Of a stretch of 64,000 nucleotides of DNA, positions 11,961 to 22,200 are shown one piece after another. The DNA comes from Incurvaria masculella. Lineage: Eukaryota; Arthropoda; Insecta; Lepidoptera; Incurvariidae. Within the stretch, counting starts at the first letter, position 1; each line of letters starts with the position of its first letter. The notes under the pieces are model-generated. The model did no database searches, was not told where the DNA came from, and saw nothing but the letters and a program-made list of their open reading frames with translations. The DNA lies in the NCBI GenBank assembly GCA_946894095.1, contig OX335655.1, positions 3,100,001 to 3,164,000 on the forward strand, written 5' to 3'. The translations under genes were made by a program, and so were the position numbers.

Positions 11961-12312
11961 GAGTGGTCAGTCTGAGTTCTCACCTAAATTGGCGTTTACG
12001 GCAAACCGATCGACAGGTGTTTTCTCCAAACTCCATACAAGTTTTTACTAGATATTCTGTGATTTTACTTCTTCAAGCTGTCAAAGTCAAACGCGGACTT
12101 CCGATTTGTATGAAAACGCGGAGTGGACGAAAACCGCAACGTCGACGTATTTACGGCAACGTTGAGTAAGCTGTCAAATCAAGCTCGGACTCGCAAATGT
12201 TAGTTCGCTTAACGCCCGCTGCGCGCGTTCTTCAATTTCTCCATACATTTGAAAACGCCAGTCGATCGGTTTGCCGTAACGCCAATTTAGGTGACAACTG
12301 AGACTACCGGCT
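11961..12312 (+). repeat. Family C inverted-repeat element
   Basis: 352 bp with imperfect ~60-bp inverted ends ('cacctaaattggcgtttacg' / 'cgtaacgccaatttaggtg'). Near-identical, inverted, to 34411-34763. Confidence 0.85.
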
Positions 12313-12754
12313 CCGTTGTCTGCAATTTTCAAAAATTCCCAATCCAGCTTGAACGTACATGCCACATGCAAACGTAGCCGCAGACATATTGGAGGATCTT
12401 TGTAGATGGGAACTGACTTGACGAATAATATTTAAATCAAATCCGCGCGTGGTGGCGATGTTCCGACTGTGTGGCATGACATATAGCGGAGACGCGATAT
12501 CGACCGCATGACACTTCCCCTTACTTTTCTTTCAGTGGTTTGTCGAGGAATCTAAGGCTTATAAACGGTACACCAAAAACACCTCTTAATTAAGCTAAGC
12601 ATATAAGTTACATACATAAAAGCCGAAGGTAACTTAACTAACTAACTTAACTACTTAGGTAACTTTCTTAAGCAGGACTCAAACTGTAACCTTACCGTCC
12701 AAACCACACATTTTTTGGCATCCTTAAATTATTGGTCACATACAAAAACCCCCC

Positions 12755-13015
12755 TTAACCTCGCTCCCTGAGTCAGCCAAAGGCTGGCCTCCAGGGTGCT
12801 GATACCTGCCTGCAGTATTTTCCTCCGTCTATTGGCGAGCGTGTGCTTTGCCGCCGTCTCTGCTAAGCGGTTCTGCATAGCGAACTATCTGTGACTCCTA
12901 TGGTGTATGCTGGTTCAGTCGGCAGTGTCGAGTGAGTGCAACAGCTATGCCCAGCTTTTCTCTAGACAGATTCAGCAGCCTCCGTGCCGACTTCCTGTTT
13001 GGCGCGATTATTTTC
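12755..13015 (-). pseudogene. LINE RNase H / C-terminal fragment (R1/I-like)
   Basis: The minus strand reads 'KSARRLLNLSREKLGIAVA', 'TRHCRLNQHTH' and 'GVTDSSLC', with frame breaks. This resembles the tail after RNase H in arthropod LINE polyproteins. Confidence 0.55.
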
Positions 13016-13019
13016 CGGA

Positions 13020-13685
13020 GAAAACAATAAAATAAAATAAAATTCGAAATTATATCAGAAAGTTAAAAAAGTTTTATTGAGTACATGTGAGAAGCCAGTG
13101 TGACTCCTGCAAGACAAAGGAAGAGGCTCGCAAAAACAACCCAACATTCAGAAAAAAAAATCATAAATTTGACTCACGAACCACCGAGGGGAAGAACTAA
13201 CAAGAAACTACGCCAGGCTTGTCTTTTTTCTTCTTCAATACTTACTTCATACAAAGTATGCTGTATGTATTTACATAGGCGGAGAGCAAAGTCTTGACAA
13301 CCATAATAACATCTTATTCTAAATTGATAGGTCGAATCTAAAACATTCTGGTTTTAACATTCCATCGTTTTGCTATAAGGTCATCAATCAAACATAAGTT
13401 AGGAGATTAATAAATTCATACTAAATTACCAATGCCAAAAATAAATAAATATTTAGACCTTTTGCCTTTGTGTTGCCAGTTTATTATATTGTGGTGCCAC
13501 ACTAGGCATGGATGCAATATAAGATCGCAATAAAAAACGCCTAAAATGCAGTGGCAGGGAATGAAAACATACATGAGACAAACCATCACAAAAGTAAAAT
13601 ACTATGTATTTGCATTTCATAAGGTGAATCGATTTTTAATTCAATCCGCCCCCTAGATCTGATCAGTCAAGAGAAACCATTGAAA
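13020..13685. other. Intergenic DNA without recognised features
   Basis: AT-rich stretch between a LINE tail and the piggyBac edge; nothing supported. Confidence 0.4.
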
Positions 13686-14107
13686 TTAAGGCGCTAGGAC
13701 TAGCCAACTACTCGCGCCATACAAATGCACTTTTTAACAAATGTAATAATATATAGTGAAACGCTTCAGCAAATCCAAATAGAACTCCAGACTGATAATG
13801 GATTGTTAATATTTTTTGATTCCATCATTTATTTAAATAATAGTAAAAATAAAAAAGTTGATTTTTCTCATTAGAAATCTGAAAGTAATTCGATTTCTAG
13901 ATATAAGCAAAAACAGCATATATGCATAAACAAAAAATTTCATTTGCTTTTAGATTTCTACATTTAGTCAAAAAAGTTCGGAAATGGACACCGTTTCCGC
14001 AATGTATTTTGTATAGAAAAAGGAAACATACATTAACGAAAATAGGTTGATTCCTAGACAAGGAATCATATATTGTAAGAATGACACTTATAATCGTCAA
14101 GACTTAG
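13686..14107 (-). mobile_element. 3' end region of the piggyBac-like element (TTAA edge)
   Basis: Non-coding stretch after the PGBD-like stop, ending at TTAA ('ttaaggcgctaggactagcc'). It recurs almost unchanged at 11252-11729, so it is transposon-derived. Confidence 0.75.
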
Positions 14108-16468
14108 TTAGTTAACTTGGGGTGCCTCGTCTAACCTTGCGATTTGGCTAGTACCAGGGCCTTTATAGATAAATTGGGATTCCAATTGTATCATACAAGG
14201 TGCTGGATGACCCTTACGCTTCGTATGGTACAATTGGAAGCACGGGTACGCGCACAAAGGTACACCGCACACAATACATTTCTGTGTAGTCTTATGATTC
14301 GTCTTCTTGTCTTGGTCGTGGCAGTACGTGCAAATTTTGCGGATGCATTTCTGCTTTGGTGTTGAGCCGTCGTCAATCGTTTTCGTCTTGCGTTTGTTAG
14401 GTCTCGTCATGTCGTACGTCGCTGGTTGTTCGAAAGGACCCACCGTACACCTAAGGTCTGTCAATGTCAGTGGCGCGGCGAAGTGCCCCAATGTCAGATC
14501 ATACCGTCGATTGGCCGTCAAAGGTTCGTGAATGGTAACTGCATGACGCCGAACTGTTGGAGTTTCATTGAAGTGCCGCTTGACAATATCGAGTATCAGC
14601 TGTTCTTGGAAGATGCGCTGACACAGGCTACGCCCAGTCGAGCCTTCAACCAAAATCCGGCTGTTCAGCACCGTGACATTAAGAAGCCGCTTGAAGAGCT
14701 TCAGAAACCATTTACGACACCTTCGCCGCTCAACCAGATATGGCTCCAGTGTTTGGTCCTTTCTATGTACTCCGCCCATGCAATTGTTGTAATCCCTTAC
14801 AGATGTGGGCTTAAAAAGGTTAACTCTCGACCCATCAGTCGCTATCTCCAGCTCAGGCCCATAAAATTTACGCATCTGCTCGCTTCCATGAAAGGTAGAA
14901 ATCATTGTAACACGCCTCTTGTCCTTCCAGGATAAGATGGAAATATCCTGGGCATGCCGGGCCGTAAACTGACCAACTTGAAGTGGAACCGTAGTCACGT
15001 GTCGTGGCACATGCAGTCGGTTGATTCGCAACGTGCCACAGCAGTCAGTACCGTTCCTCTTCAGGTATCTCGCCAAAGAAGGCGAATTGAACCAACTATC
15101 CATCCACAATCTGTAACCCTGGTTTAACAAGGGACGAATTAGGGACAGCACCGTGGAAACTACCTGAGGACATCTGAGATTTGATTGATCACCAAAACTT
15201 GGAGAGACAGACCCTGAATATACGAAGAAAGACCACAAATAACCAGTTGCTGAACAGCAGAGTTCGAAAGTCTTAATTCCAAACCGTGCACGCTTAAAAG
15301 GAATGTACCGTCTGAAATTAAGCATTCCTTTCCACAATGTCAAAGACTCGACAATTGCGATGTTTTGCTTAGGTATATACAAATTCTTAAAAACTCTGTT
15401 GAGGTGATCGATCAACGGGAGGATTTTGAAGAGACGGGATGTTTTGTTAAGGGTGAGGTTATCTGCAAAATGGAGGTGACGGTTTAACCAGTAATACCGT
15501 GAACGGCTAAGAAGGGCAGAGAATTTGTTGTTACGATACAACACCATGCGATTAAAGCAACTGTTGATTGTGGGGTAAGGGATGAGACCAAGCAGCATAT
15601 GAAATGTAAAAAGAATTAAAATTTCATGACGGTTTGTCGGCACATAATTTTCATTGGGAGTGTGTTGACTCGCATGACGATTCGTTTCCAGAGCTATCTG
15701 ATCCAGGATGTCGTCCGTCCAGACAGCTCGGAATGCATCGTAAGCATTGTCAAAATGCTGTGTGGGACCTGTTTGCGTAGGCACAAATTCCTCTGGCTGC
15801 GAATGAAATGAATCCATTGGCTGCCAATTGAAATTGCAGACTTTCGGATCATTGCTTAACAAAAATGGTGCTGCTTCCGCCAAGACATCACTGTTGAAGT
15901 CTTCAATGTCGCCATTTATGTCCAACACGGGATCCGAATGCTCACCTCCATTCCTAGGCTCAGCAGCATTACTTGGCTGTTGGAGGACGACATCATTTCC
16001 AAGTTCACCATGACGGCCACGGTCAAGCCCTTGCCCGTGGGCGTGGCCATGTTTCAGAGCTCTAGCAGTAGCAGCAGCCTGAGCTTCAATAAATGGAGCG
16101 GGAATGTCCTCATCCCGGTGATACACTTCTTGAAGTGGTTCACCGGGACGCCAGGCATTCGCCACTCTACCACGACCACGGCCAACGCCATGACCACGTC
16201 CATCGATGCGGCCATGAAGACTATTTCGCCCCTCGACAACCATGTAACCTCCCTCTTTACCTTCCCTAAAAATGCCGGCGTCGGCTACTACTGGCTCAGC
16301 GGCGGAGGCAGCAGGTTCGGCGTCGGAGGCTGATTGGGCGTCGTTTGTACTCGGGACCAAATTAACAACGATACCAGCATCATTGATATATGCAATTTTC
16401 ATCTGACCGATATCACTGTCGGTCGGCTCCACCTCATTTTCGCCGTCTGACTCATAAGGCAAGACAAC
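14108..16468 (-). CDS. PGBD-like gene, large terminal exon (transposase core and zinc finger)
   Basis: Acceptor tgttgacag at 16469-16477, then 786 open codons to a TAA at 14108. Counting from the TTG at 16462, the altered first Asp is V371, the retained second Asp is D455, and the altered third is H566; the neighbouring D569 is kept. Core landmarks are 'SLTLWKGMLNFRRYIPFKR', 'RARFGIKTFELC' and 'DYNNCMGGVHRKDQ'. The N-terminal half is not recognised; it is Ala-rich with a 'GRGHGVGRGRGR' patch. No stop or frameshift interrupts it. Confidence 0.8.
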   Translation of the reverse strand, partial: VVLPYESDGENEVEPTDSDIGQMKIAYINDAGIVVNLVPSTNDAQSASDAEPAASAAEPVVADAGIFREGKEGGYMVVEGRNSLHGRIDGRGHGVGRGRGRVANAWRPGEPLQEVYHRDEDIPAPFIEAQAAATARALKHGHAHGQGLDRGRHGELGNDVVLQQPSNAAEPRNGGEHSDPVLDINGDIEDFNSDVLAEAAPFLLSNDPKVCNFNWQPMDSFHSQPEEFVPTQTGPTQHFDNAYDAFRAVWTDDILDQIALETNRHASQHTPNENYVPTNRHEILILFTFHMLLGLIPYPTINSCFNRMVLYRNNKFSALLSRSRYYWLNRHLHFADNLTLNKTSRLFKILPLIDHLNRVFKNLYIPKQNIAIVESLTLWKGMLNFRRYIPFKRARFGIKTFELCCSATGYLWSFFVYSGSVSPSFGDQSNLRCPQVVSTVLSLIRPLLNQGYRLWMDSWFNSPSLARYLKRNGTDCCGTLRINRLHVPRHVTTVPLQVGQFTARHAQDISILSWKDKRRVTMISTFHGSEQMRKFYGPELEIATDGSRVNLFKPTSVRDYNNCMGGVHRKDQTLEPYLVERRRCRKWFLKLFKRLLNVTVLNSRILVEGSTGRSLCQRIFQEQLILDIVKRHFNETPTVRRHAVTIHEPLTANRRYDLTLGHFAAPLTLTDLRCTVGPFEQPATYDMTRPNKRKTKTIDDGSTPKQKCIRKICTYCHDQDKKTNHKTTQKCIVCGVPLCAYPCFQLYHTKRKGHPAPCMIQLESQFIYKGPGTSQIARLDEAPQVN

Positions 16469-19400
16469 CTGTCAACAATGCATACATAGTTTAATATGCA
16501 TAATAAGCCGAAACCTATTTATAAATACTATTTTGCTACATCAGCATTGACAGATGGAGTTAAGGCACTAGAGCGACTCAAGTCGTAGCGCCATAGAAAG
16601 GTGCCTTTGAACAAATGTAATAATAGGTATTGAAACACCTCAGTAAGTCGCAATGAAGCTCGAGAATAATAATTGTTGCTTTGAATTTTTTGCAATTCAT
16701 TTTTTTTATTACAATCTTTCGCATAGGAACTATGAACAGAGACCAAGAGATATGAGTAAAAATTACATTCATGCATAAAAAAATATATCCATACCTCACT
16801 TGGGTCAAAAAAGTTTAGAAATGGGTAATTAAACGAAAACGTCATCGGGATCAATAAGAACATAAATGTGCCCATCCCCAATTCGGACATGCGGCGATGG
16901 TTTGCGTGAACTTGGCGAAGAAAAGGTGGTCCTGGCATGGCCACTATTTACTTCATAAATATGAAGTGTTGGGCTAATATTACAACAGATGGGTTTTATG
17001 TTAGTCAACCATGATCTGTGAAAAATACCTCGCCAAAAGCAGGCTCGACATATGCCGCAGCTCCCATCTCCGCGTACTGCAAGCAGAACATACATGATTT
17101 AAATTTGTTTGTTGAGCTGTTGCACACAAAAATGAATTAGGGATTAAACTTGAAGTTATCTAACGACTACGATATTGAAGCAACAGATTTTAAAAATAAT
17201 CAGAAAAAGTTTTGGTCAGGATATTCGTTGGATTGAACCTGCGACCATAGCAGTCAAAACGCCTTAGCATAGGATCAATACGAGAAACCAGCGCCATCTA
17301 GTAGTAGATAGGCGAAGCATTGTGTAGATTCGAATATACCTAATCGATAAATTAGTTGGCTGTCATAATTGTCGGGTTACTGGATAGGTAATGGTCACAG
17401 GCTCGACACCTGCTTCCGATGAATGTCCAGACCAAAACTTATTCCGATAATTTTTAAATCTGGTTACATATTTCAATGTAGATTTATTTTAACAACCTAT
17501 ATTTAATAATATAACAGTATGTTGCATCCATTGAATACAAAAAATATCTACTTAGGAAATAAATAAAAAAAAGGACTTAATTGTAAAAAAATATCTTTTT
17601 ATATCGAACCAGCTTATTGTTAACCCCTCAGAAATTAGAAAACTTCAATTTTAACTGTGTATAAGCTATAACATCACAATACACCAATAATAAAATTGGT
17701 TAATTGTGGTGTAATGATTATTGCTGCATTCAAATCTTTGAGGGTGCAGGCAGCGACCACCCCCAAACAACAACAACCTCCTTCCTTCTGATAGACTAGG
17801 AGGTCGCGACAAAAATGGTAACGATAACGTAAATCAGTGTTTTTCAACCTTTTTGAATACGCGACCCCTTTACAGGTTGAAAAATTCTCACGACCCCCTA
17901 TCTAGACAGACACTCCTAGGGCCATAGATAGAAAAAAATTAATAGGCAATTAGTAGGCAATTTGTACTAAATTTGCGGCGTTGCCACACCGCATCTTATA
18001 GATCACAAGATAAATCTTATAGATTTAACTGCTGACGGCATGCTTAAAATGGAATTTCATTCGCAAAGTGTTGACGTGTTTTGGATGAAAAGAAAACAAG
18101 AATATCCACAGCTGGCAAGGGAAGCTCTAAAATTGTTAGTGCCATTCGCTACTTCATACCTATGTGAACTGACGTTCTCTTCAATGGTGGACATTAAAAC
18201 TAAAAAGAGAAATAGACTTCTATTAGAAAATGATTTGAATTTTAACATTTCAAAAATAGCACCACGATTTGACAAATTATGTAAAAATAAACAAGCCCAG
18301 CCTTCTCACTGAAATTGTGTTTTATTGTAGTGTAAAACCTTGACTTTTTCCTTTTGCCGGCGACCCCCCGAGTAAGGCTTCGCGACCCCTCCAGGGGTCG
18401 CGACCCACAGGTTGAAAAACACTGACGTAAATGGCTGAAACTGGGTTCACGGGATAAAGTACGACCCTCTGAAGCGAAATGTGTCAGTCTGCCTGTTCCA
18501 AGTGGTTGCATTACGTAGATAAGGCGCCTGAAAAAGTAGTTATCGTGAAAAAAAAATACATATGATAAGGTAAATGGATGCAAATAACGAAGCATGAAAG
18601 TATCAATACATATTTGTTTACCAATACAAAAACTGAACAAATCTTTGGTTGCATTTAGTAGTTAGAGGCGATTTAGGTTACAGATATAACTTTAGGTATA
18701 TTTAAGTATGTAATTAAGTAACCATCTGGTAATTGTTGTATAATTAATAGGTATCAATGTCTCCAGATAATCAGTATATTCATTAGCGGGTACATACCAG
18801 CATCTATTTTATATAGCCAATCTAGAAAACGCAACCACTTGGGACGGGCAGACCGACATATTTAGCATCAGAGGGTTGTTCTCTAACATGTGAACCCAGA
18901 TTCAGCCATTTAGCTTATCGTGACCAAAAATGTCGTGACCTCCCGGAATATGAAGTCACTTAAAGAGAAGACAGTTAAGCTGACTTCGAAAACAAAAAAG
19001 TTCATGATCCTGTTTCGTTTTGGACACTAACCCGAACGGAGCTCGGTAAAATGTGATCAAAACCTTCGCGGAGGTGTCATCCAAATGGTCAGACCTCGAC
19101 AACAGATTTATAAAGACTTAGGGCCCATTTCCACATGGAAGTAAACTGCCGCGATCAATGTCTGACAGACTGTCAGACAGCACTTTCGCCCTTGTAAACG
19201 CCCCTGCAAGACGTGTTACGTGTTTACACGGAAGACAGTGCTGTCTGACAGTCTGTCGTACATTTCTTGCGGAAGTTTACTTCCTTGTGGAAAAGGGGCC
19301 TTACAGTTTTTTTTTTCTTCAAAATTCTTGAGACAAAAACAGAGATTTACCTGGGGGATCTGGTGTAATGTTATGTTCAAAATTATATTCAACTTGAATT

Positions 19401-20233
19401 CAGATTTATTGAATGCAGTAAGTGGATGATATAAATGTATACCTCGTCATGTTCAGCAACCAGCCAACGCCGTTGCACCGCCCGCTCGAGCCCCACCGAC
19501 AACTCGACGGCATTCTAAAAAAACACATTATGTCAAATAAAATCTAAATAATTACATTAGGGATTCTAGGACATGAGTAGCGACCGAAACTTAACTGTAT
19601 AGCGACAGCCAAGAACGTTAAAAAGGAATAGACCAGAGATGTTTCATAGTTCATTATCACAAAAAGTGTAGCCACAAATGTTATTATCGGCTCTACAAAT
19701 AAATACCGAAAGTAATCGATTGAAACCTTCTCAGACGATAAGATGCAGTACCGAGCGATAAATAATGCACATGGGAGTCCAATGAGGATGGGATGTTGAA
19801 AAGAGACAATCTGCTACTTCGGGCTTTCACTCAGTACCTATGTACTACATACGAGAGATGATCCCATCATCACGAGACTCCCATTCTGCTGGGTACTGTA
19901 GGTTTGTTATGCTTCATATTTTTCATTGTTCTGTTGTTACAGCATGAAAAAACTATACAACAAACTTTCATTTTATACCATAGCGTGTAGCTCGATATTC
20001 AACATCAATCAATCAGCAAATATTCGGCAATGTGGTTGTCAGGCCGGTTGGACATCTCCTCTGTTTATTCAATACACACCTCATTGTACTCCTGGGGACT
20101 CTCCTCCTCCGATTCACTCTCCAACGCCTCGTCCTCCACCTCCACATGCTCTTGCACATCCTCTACCCCATCCTCAGTCGGCCCGAACAACTGATGGAAC
20201 CAGTTTAGGGCACCCTCAGATGACGAATTCCAG
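14108..20233 (-). CDS. Spliced piggyBac-transposase-derived gene (PGBD-like), catalytic residues altered
   Basis: Four exons on the minus strand, 20080-20233, 19443-19514, 17029-17076 and 14108-16468, have good splice borders and all three junctions are phase 0. The last exon has no ATG at its head and reads up to its acceptor, so it needs the upstream exons. Order: acidic region, low-complexity Ala/Gly/His region, then a DDE_Tnp_1_7 (piggyBac) core, then a Cys-rich zinc-binding tail ('CTYCHDQDKK', 'CIVCGVPLC'). At the first catalytic site 'VDESL' of relatives reads 'IVESL' (Val). The second, 'WMDSWFNS', is kept. The third, 'GGVD', reads 'GGVH'. Cutting activity is therefore unlikely. It is either a domesticated gene or a recently disabled transposon. 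The first exon and start codon were not found upstream of 20233. Confidence 0.7.
16560..16829 (-). mobile_element. Diverged third copy of the piggyBac end
   Basis: 'ttaaggcactagagcgactc', 'aacaaatgtaataatagg' and 'aaaaaagtttagaaatgg' match the other two copies in order and orientation. A short frame ending 'LIDPDDVFV' stops exactly where the similarity ends. Confidence 0.65.
16919..17012 (+). repeat. Family S SINE tail fragment in the PGBD-like gene
   Basis: 'ggtggtcctggcatggccac' and 'gtgttgggctaatattac'. It lies between the third and fourth exons found. Confidence 0.65.
17029..17076 (-). CDS. PGBD-like gene, 16-codon internal exon
   Basis: Acceptor gcttgcag, donor gtattt on the minus strand. 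It encodes YAEMGAAAYVEPAFGE, phase 0 on both sides. It is supported only by splice borders and by fitting the flanking exons. A SINE fragment starts within 20 bp of its donor. Confidence 0.5.
17835..18424 (+). mobile_element. hAT transposon deletion derivative (590 bp) with 8-bp target duplication
   Basis: Ends 'cagtgtttttcaacc' and its inverse, flanked on both sides by acgtaaat (17827-17834 and 18425-18432). It keeps the 3' end of a transposase frame. It lies in an intron of the PGBD-like gene and splits a fold-back element. Confidence 0.93.
18040..18312 (+). pseudogene. hAT transposase C-terminal dimerisation region (remnant)
   Basis: About 90 codons: 'LLVPFATSYLCELTFSSM', 'KTKKRNRLLLENDLN' and 'APRFDKLCKNKQAQPSH'. 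This matches the C-terminus of ZBED/FAM200-type hAT transposases. The DNA-binding domain and DDE core are missing, so it is a remnant. Confidence 0.85.
19117..19302. repeat. Fold-back element
   Basis: 'cccatttccacatggaagta' pairs with 'ttacttccttgtggaaaagg'. Inner arms: 'ctgacagactgtcagacagc' / 'gctgtctgacagtctgtcg'. Confidence 0.8.
19443..19514 (-). CDS. PGBD-like gene, 24-codon internal exon
   Basis: Acceptor gtttttttag, donor gtatac on the minus strand. It encodes 'NAVELSVGLERAVQRR' then 'WLVAEHDE', phase 0 on both sides. It is a GC-rich island in an AT-rich intron, which supports coding. Confidence 0.55.
20080..20233 (-). CDS. PGBD-like gene, acidic upstream exon
   Basis: Acceptor ttttgttttag, donor gtgtgt. 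One base completes a codon from an unseen earlier exon, then 51 codons: 'WNSSSEGALNWFHQLFGP', then a run rich in Glu, Asp and Val ending 'SPQEYNE'. Many transposases have an acidic N-terminus, so this fits, but linkage to the transposase exon rests on splice phase alone. Confidence 0.55.
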
Positions 20234-20288
20234 CTAAAACAAAAGAGAAATGTATCATTTCAAATTTAACAATAACATTATAGACACT

Positions 20289-20391
20289 TTCGACGAAGTT
20301 TCGAACCAAACAACCGAGCGAGCAACCGTGCCGGCGGCGGTCAACAGGGAACTGATGATGGACCAAATGTTTTGTTCGAAACGTCGTGAAA
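20289..20391. repeat. Small inverted repeat
   Basis: 'cgacgaagtttcgaac' pairs with 'gttcgaaacgtcg', near the acidic exon of the PGBD-like gene. Confidence 0.5.
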
Positions 20392-20607
20392 TATCATCGA
20401 GACACCGTGAGTAAGCCGTTTTTCACAAACCTTTAAATGATTGCTAACCACGGTAATCTCCAATCATATACGGCAACGTTTATGGATTCATAAAAGGCTC
20501 CGGGTGTTTTTGGCCAATATCTATCCAAAAATACAGTTGGTGCAGGTTTATTAAAACAATGTAAACATAAATATTTGATAGTCGTATTCAGAGTAAACAG
20601 TATTCTA

Positions 20608-20890
20608 TAAGACGTGTATGTACGTAGATGTCTGCTCCATGGTTCGGAATCCATGTAAGACTGTAGGTCCCCTTCCCCTACTAGGTGGTAGGGTTTCAGC
20701 CCGCCCGAAACATGGTCGAAGCGGCAATGAAAAATTGTCCCTTGTTTTCCATTCTGTTCAATGTAGCCGTGCACATAAAGGGAAGGTCCTGGCATGGCAC
20801 TTAATTACTTCGGTAATGTGGTGTATTAGGCTAATATCATAATGGTAGTTGTGTGGTATTAGCCATCCATGTCAGGTTGCATAAAAAAAA
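20608..20890 (+). repeat. Family S SINE body, head missing
   Basis: 'ggttcggaatccatgtaaga', 'gtaggtccccttcccctac' and 'gaaggtcctggcatggcact', ending in a poly(A)-like run. Confidence 0.8.
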
Positions 20891-21012
20891 ATGTCAAAAT
20901 TTAATACGGTATTATCACCGGACTAACTATTCAAAATGTGACTTAGTACAGACATTATACGCGTATTCAAGTTAGTCAGCCCACTCTGAATACTGCTGTC
21001 AGTGTATAGTTT
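20889..21012. repeat. cgtattcagag-family miniature element, decayed
   Basis: 'tgtcaaaatttaatacggta', 'accggactaactattcaaa' and 'cccactctgaatactgctg' match the family at 4.1 and 57.7 kb. Confidence 0.6.
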
Positions 21013-21419
21013 TTTTTTAATATTTCGTTACCTGCAGACAATCAGTCTTAATATGAGAACAAAACTGACACAATCAAAGAAATATTTTCAATTGATTCTC
21101 GGGTTTTATTTATTTTTATGACAGCTTTAACGAGCGGAGCGGTGTTACAAACCAGTTCCTAATTGTACTGAAACTATTATAGTTACAACCACAAGAAATA
21201 TTATTTTTTTATAAAATTCTGATAGTTAAACTGCACTAAGCTTCGTCACAAAATTATTTAAACCGAAGATTCAAATGAGCTCTCAAAGAAACTACACTGG
21301 TTTATTGATAAAAAAAAATCTTATCTACATTCAGTTTTTGAATAAACTTAAGACCTAAATGCTACTGCCAAATATACATTTTTGGTAGCCAAGAACAAAA
21401 ACAACCCTCAATAAGTCTC

Positions 21420-21590
21420 TCAGTCAGAGCATCTCATAGACCTAGCATAGCGCGCTGTGCTTACAAGACGAACGAAGTGTGGGAGAGAACGTCAACCCAA
21501 GTACCACTGCTGTGAGTTAGGGGGAGATGAACACATTTTCCCAATGAGACAACTTCTGAAATCAATATCAATACATTAGAGTCGCGCTCA
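21420..21590 (+). repeat. Repeat family E, first copy
   Basis: 'catagacctagcatagcgcg', 'cttacaagacgaacgaagtg', 'caatgagacaactt' recur at 30505-30665. Confidence 0.75.
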
Positions 21591-21650
21591 TGGAATGCGA
21601 AATGTTTTTTGTGAAATATTTATGGTTTATTTATTGTTTAGTAAATGGGA

Positions 21651-22200
21651 TTAAGGTGGCCCAACCCGGCGGGCCTAACTCATTCGCGGGCAGGGTACAA
21701 AACCGTGCTGTTGCGCTCTGGGACCTTCTCTGTTTCAAAAAATAAGACAGGCTCCGTGATGAGGAAGATGCAACATGTCCACAAAAAAGACAATGTGCAT
21801 AGTGTACGATTTGGTAAGATTTACGAAAATTTTAATTTAAAGACGACTTATAGCTAAAAGTAAACCACGACCGCTGTAGTAAAAAATCGAACAAAAACCA
21901 AATAGATTATAAATCTTGATTAAATAAGCTATGTCTGATGACTAATCTTTTTAAGATGTTCTTACTTTATCATTGCGTAATCCACCTCCAAAGTTATTGT
22001 ATAAAACGCGCGAAAAATGCGAACTTTCGGACCTTATAACTTAGAAACCAAACACAATTTTACAATGCCAATGGTCATCAGACATCTAGTTCGATCAAAT
22101 AAAGCTATTTTGAGCAAAATTTTGGATCTCTGACAAGAAATGTGGGCGTGATCTTCTTTCCCCTTTTGTATGGGGAGATGAGCGGGATGGGCCACCTTAA
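21651..22200 (-). mobile_element. TTAA-flanked miniature element, family A, second copy
   Basis: 'ttaaggtggcccaacccg' on the left and 'gcgggatgggccaccttaa' on the right. It shares 'gcatctagttcgatcaaat'-like internal sequence with 3539-4077. Confidence 0.82.

Larger units (their letters stand above)
17817..18935. repeat. Fold-back repeat interrupted by the hAT insertion
   Basis: Once the hAT element is removed, 'aacgtaaatggctgaaactg' onward pairs with 18830-18935 ('caaccacttgggacgggcag' to 'agccatttagcttatcg'). A related copy lies at about 24716-24935. Confidence 0.65.

Noticed and set aside
14426..14935. 169-codon plus-strand frame
   Set aside because: Antisense to the piggyBac core; no family motifs.
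16829..16910. Alternative terminal exon of the PGBD-like gene ('VRIGDGHIYVLIDPDDVFV')
   Set aside because: It stops where the diverged piggyBac end begins, which is suggestive, but no convincing acceptor was found.
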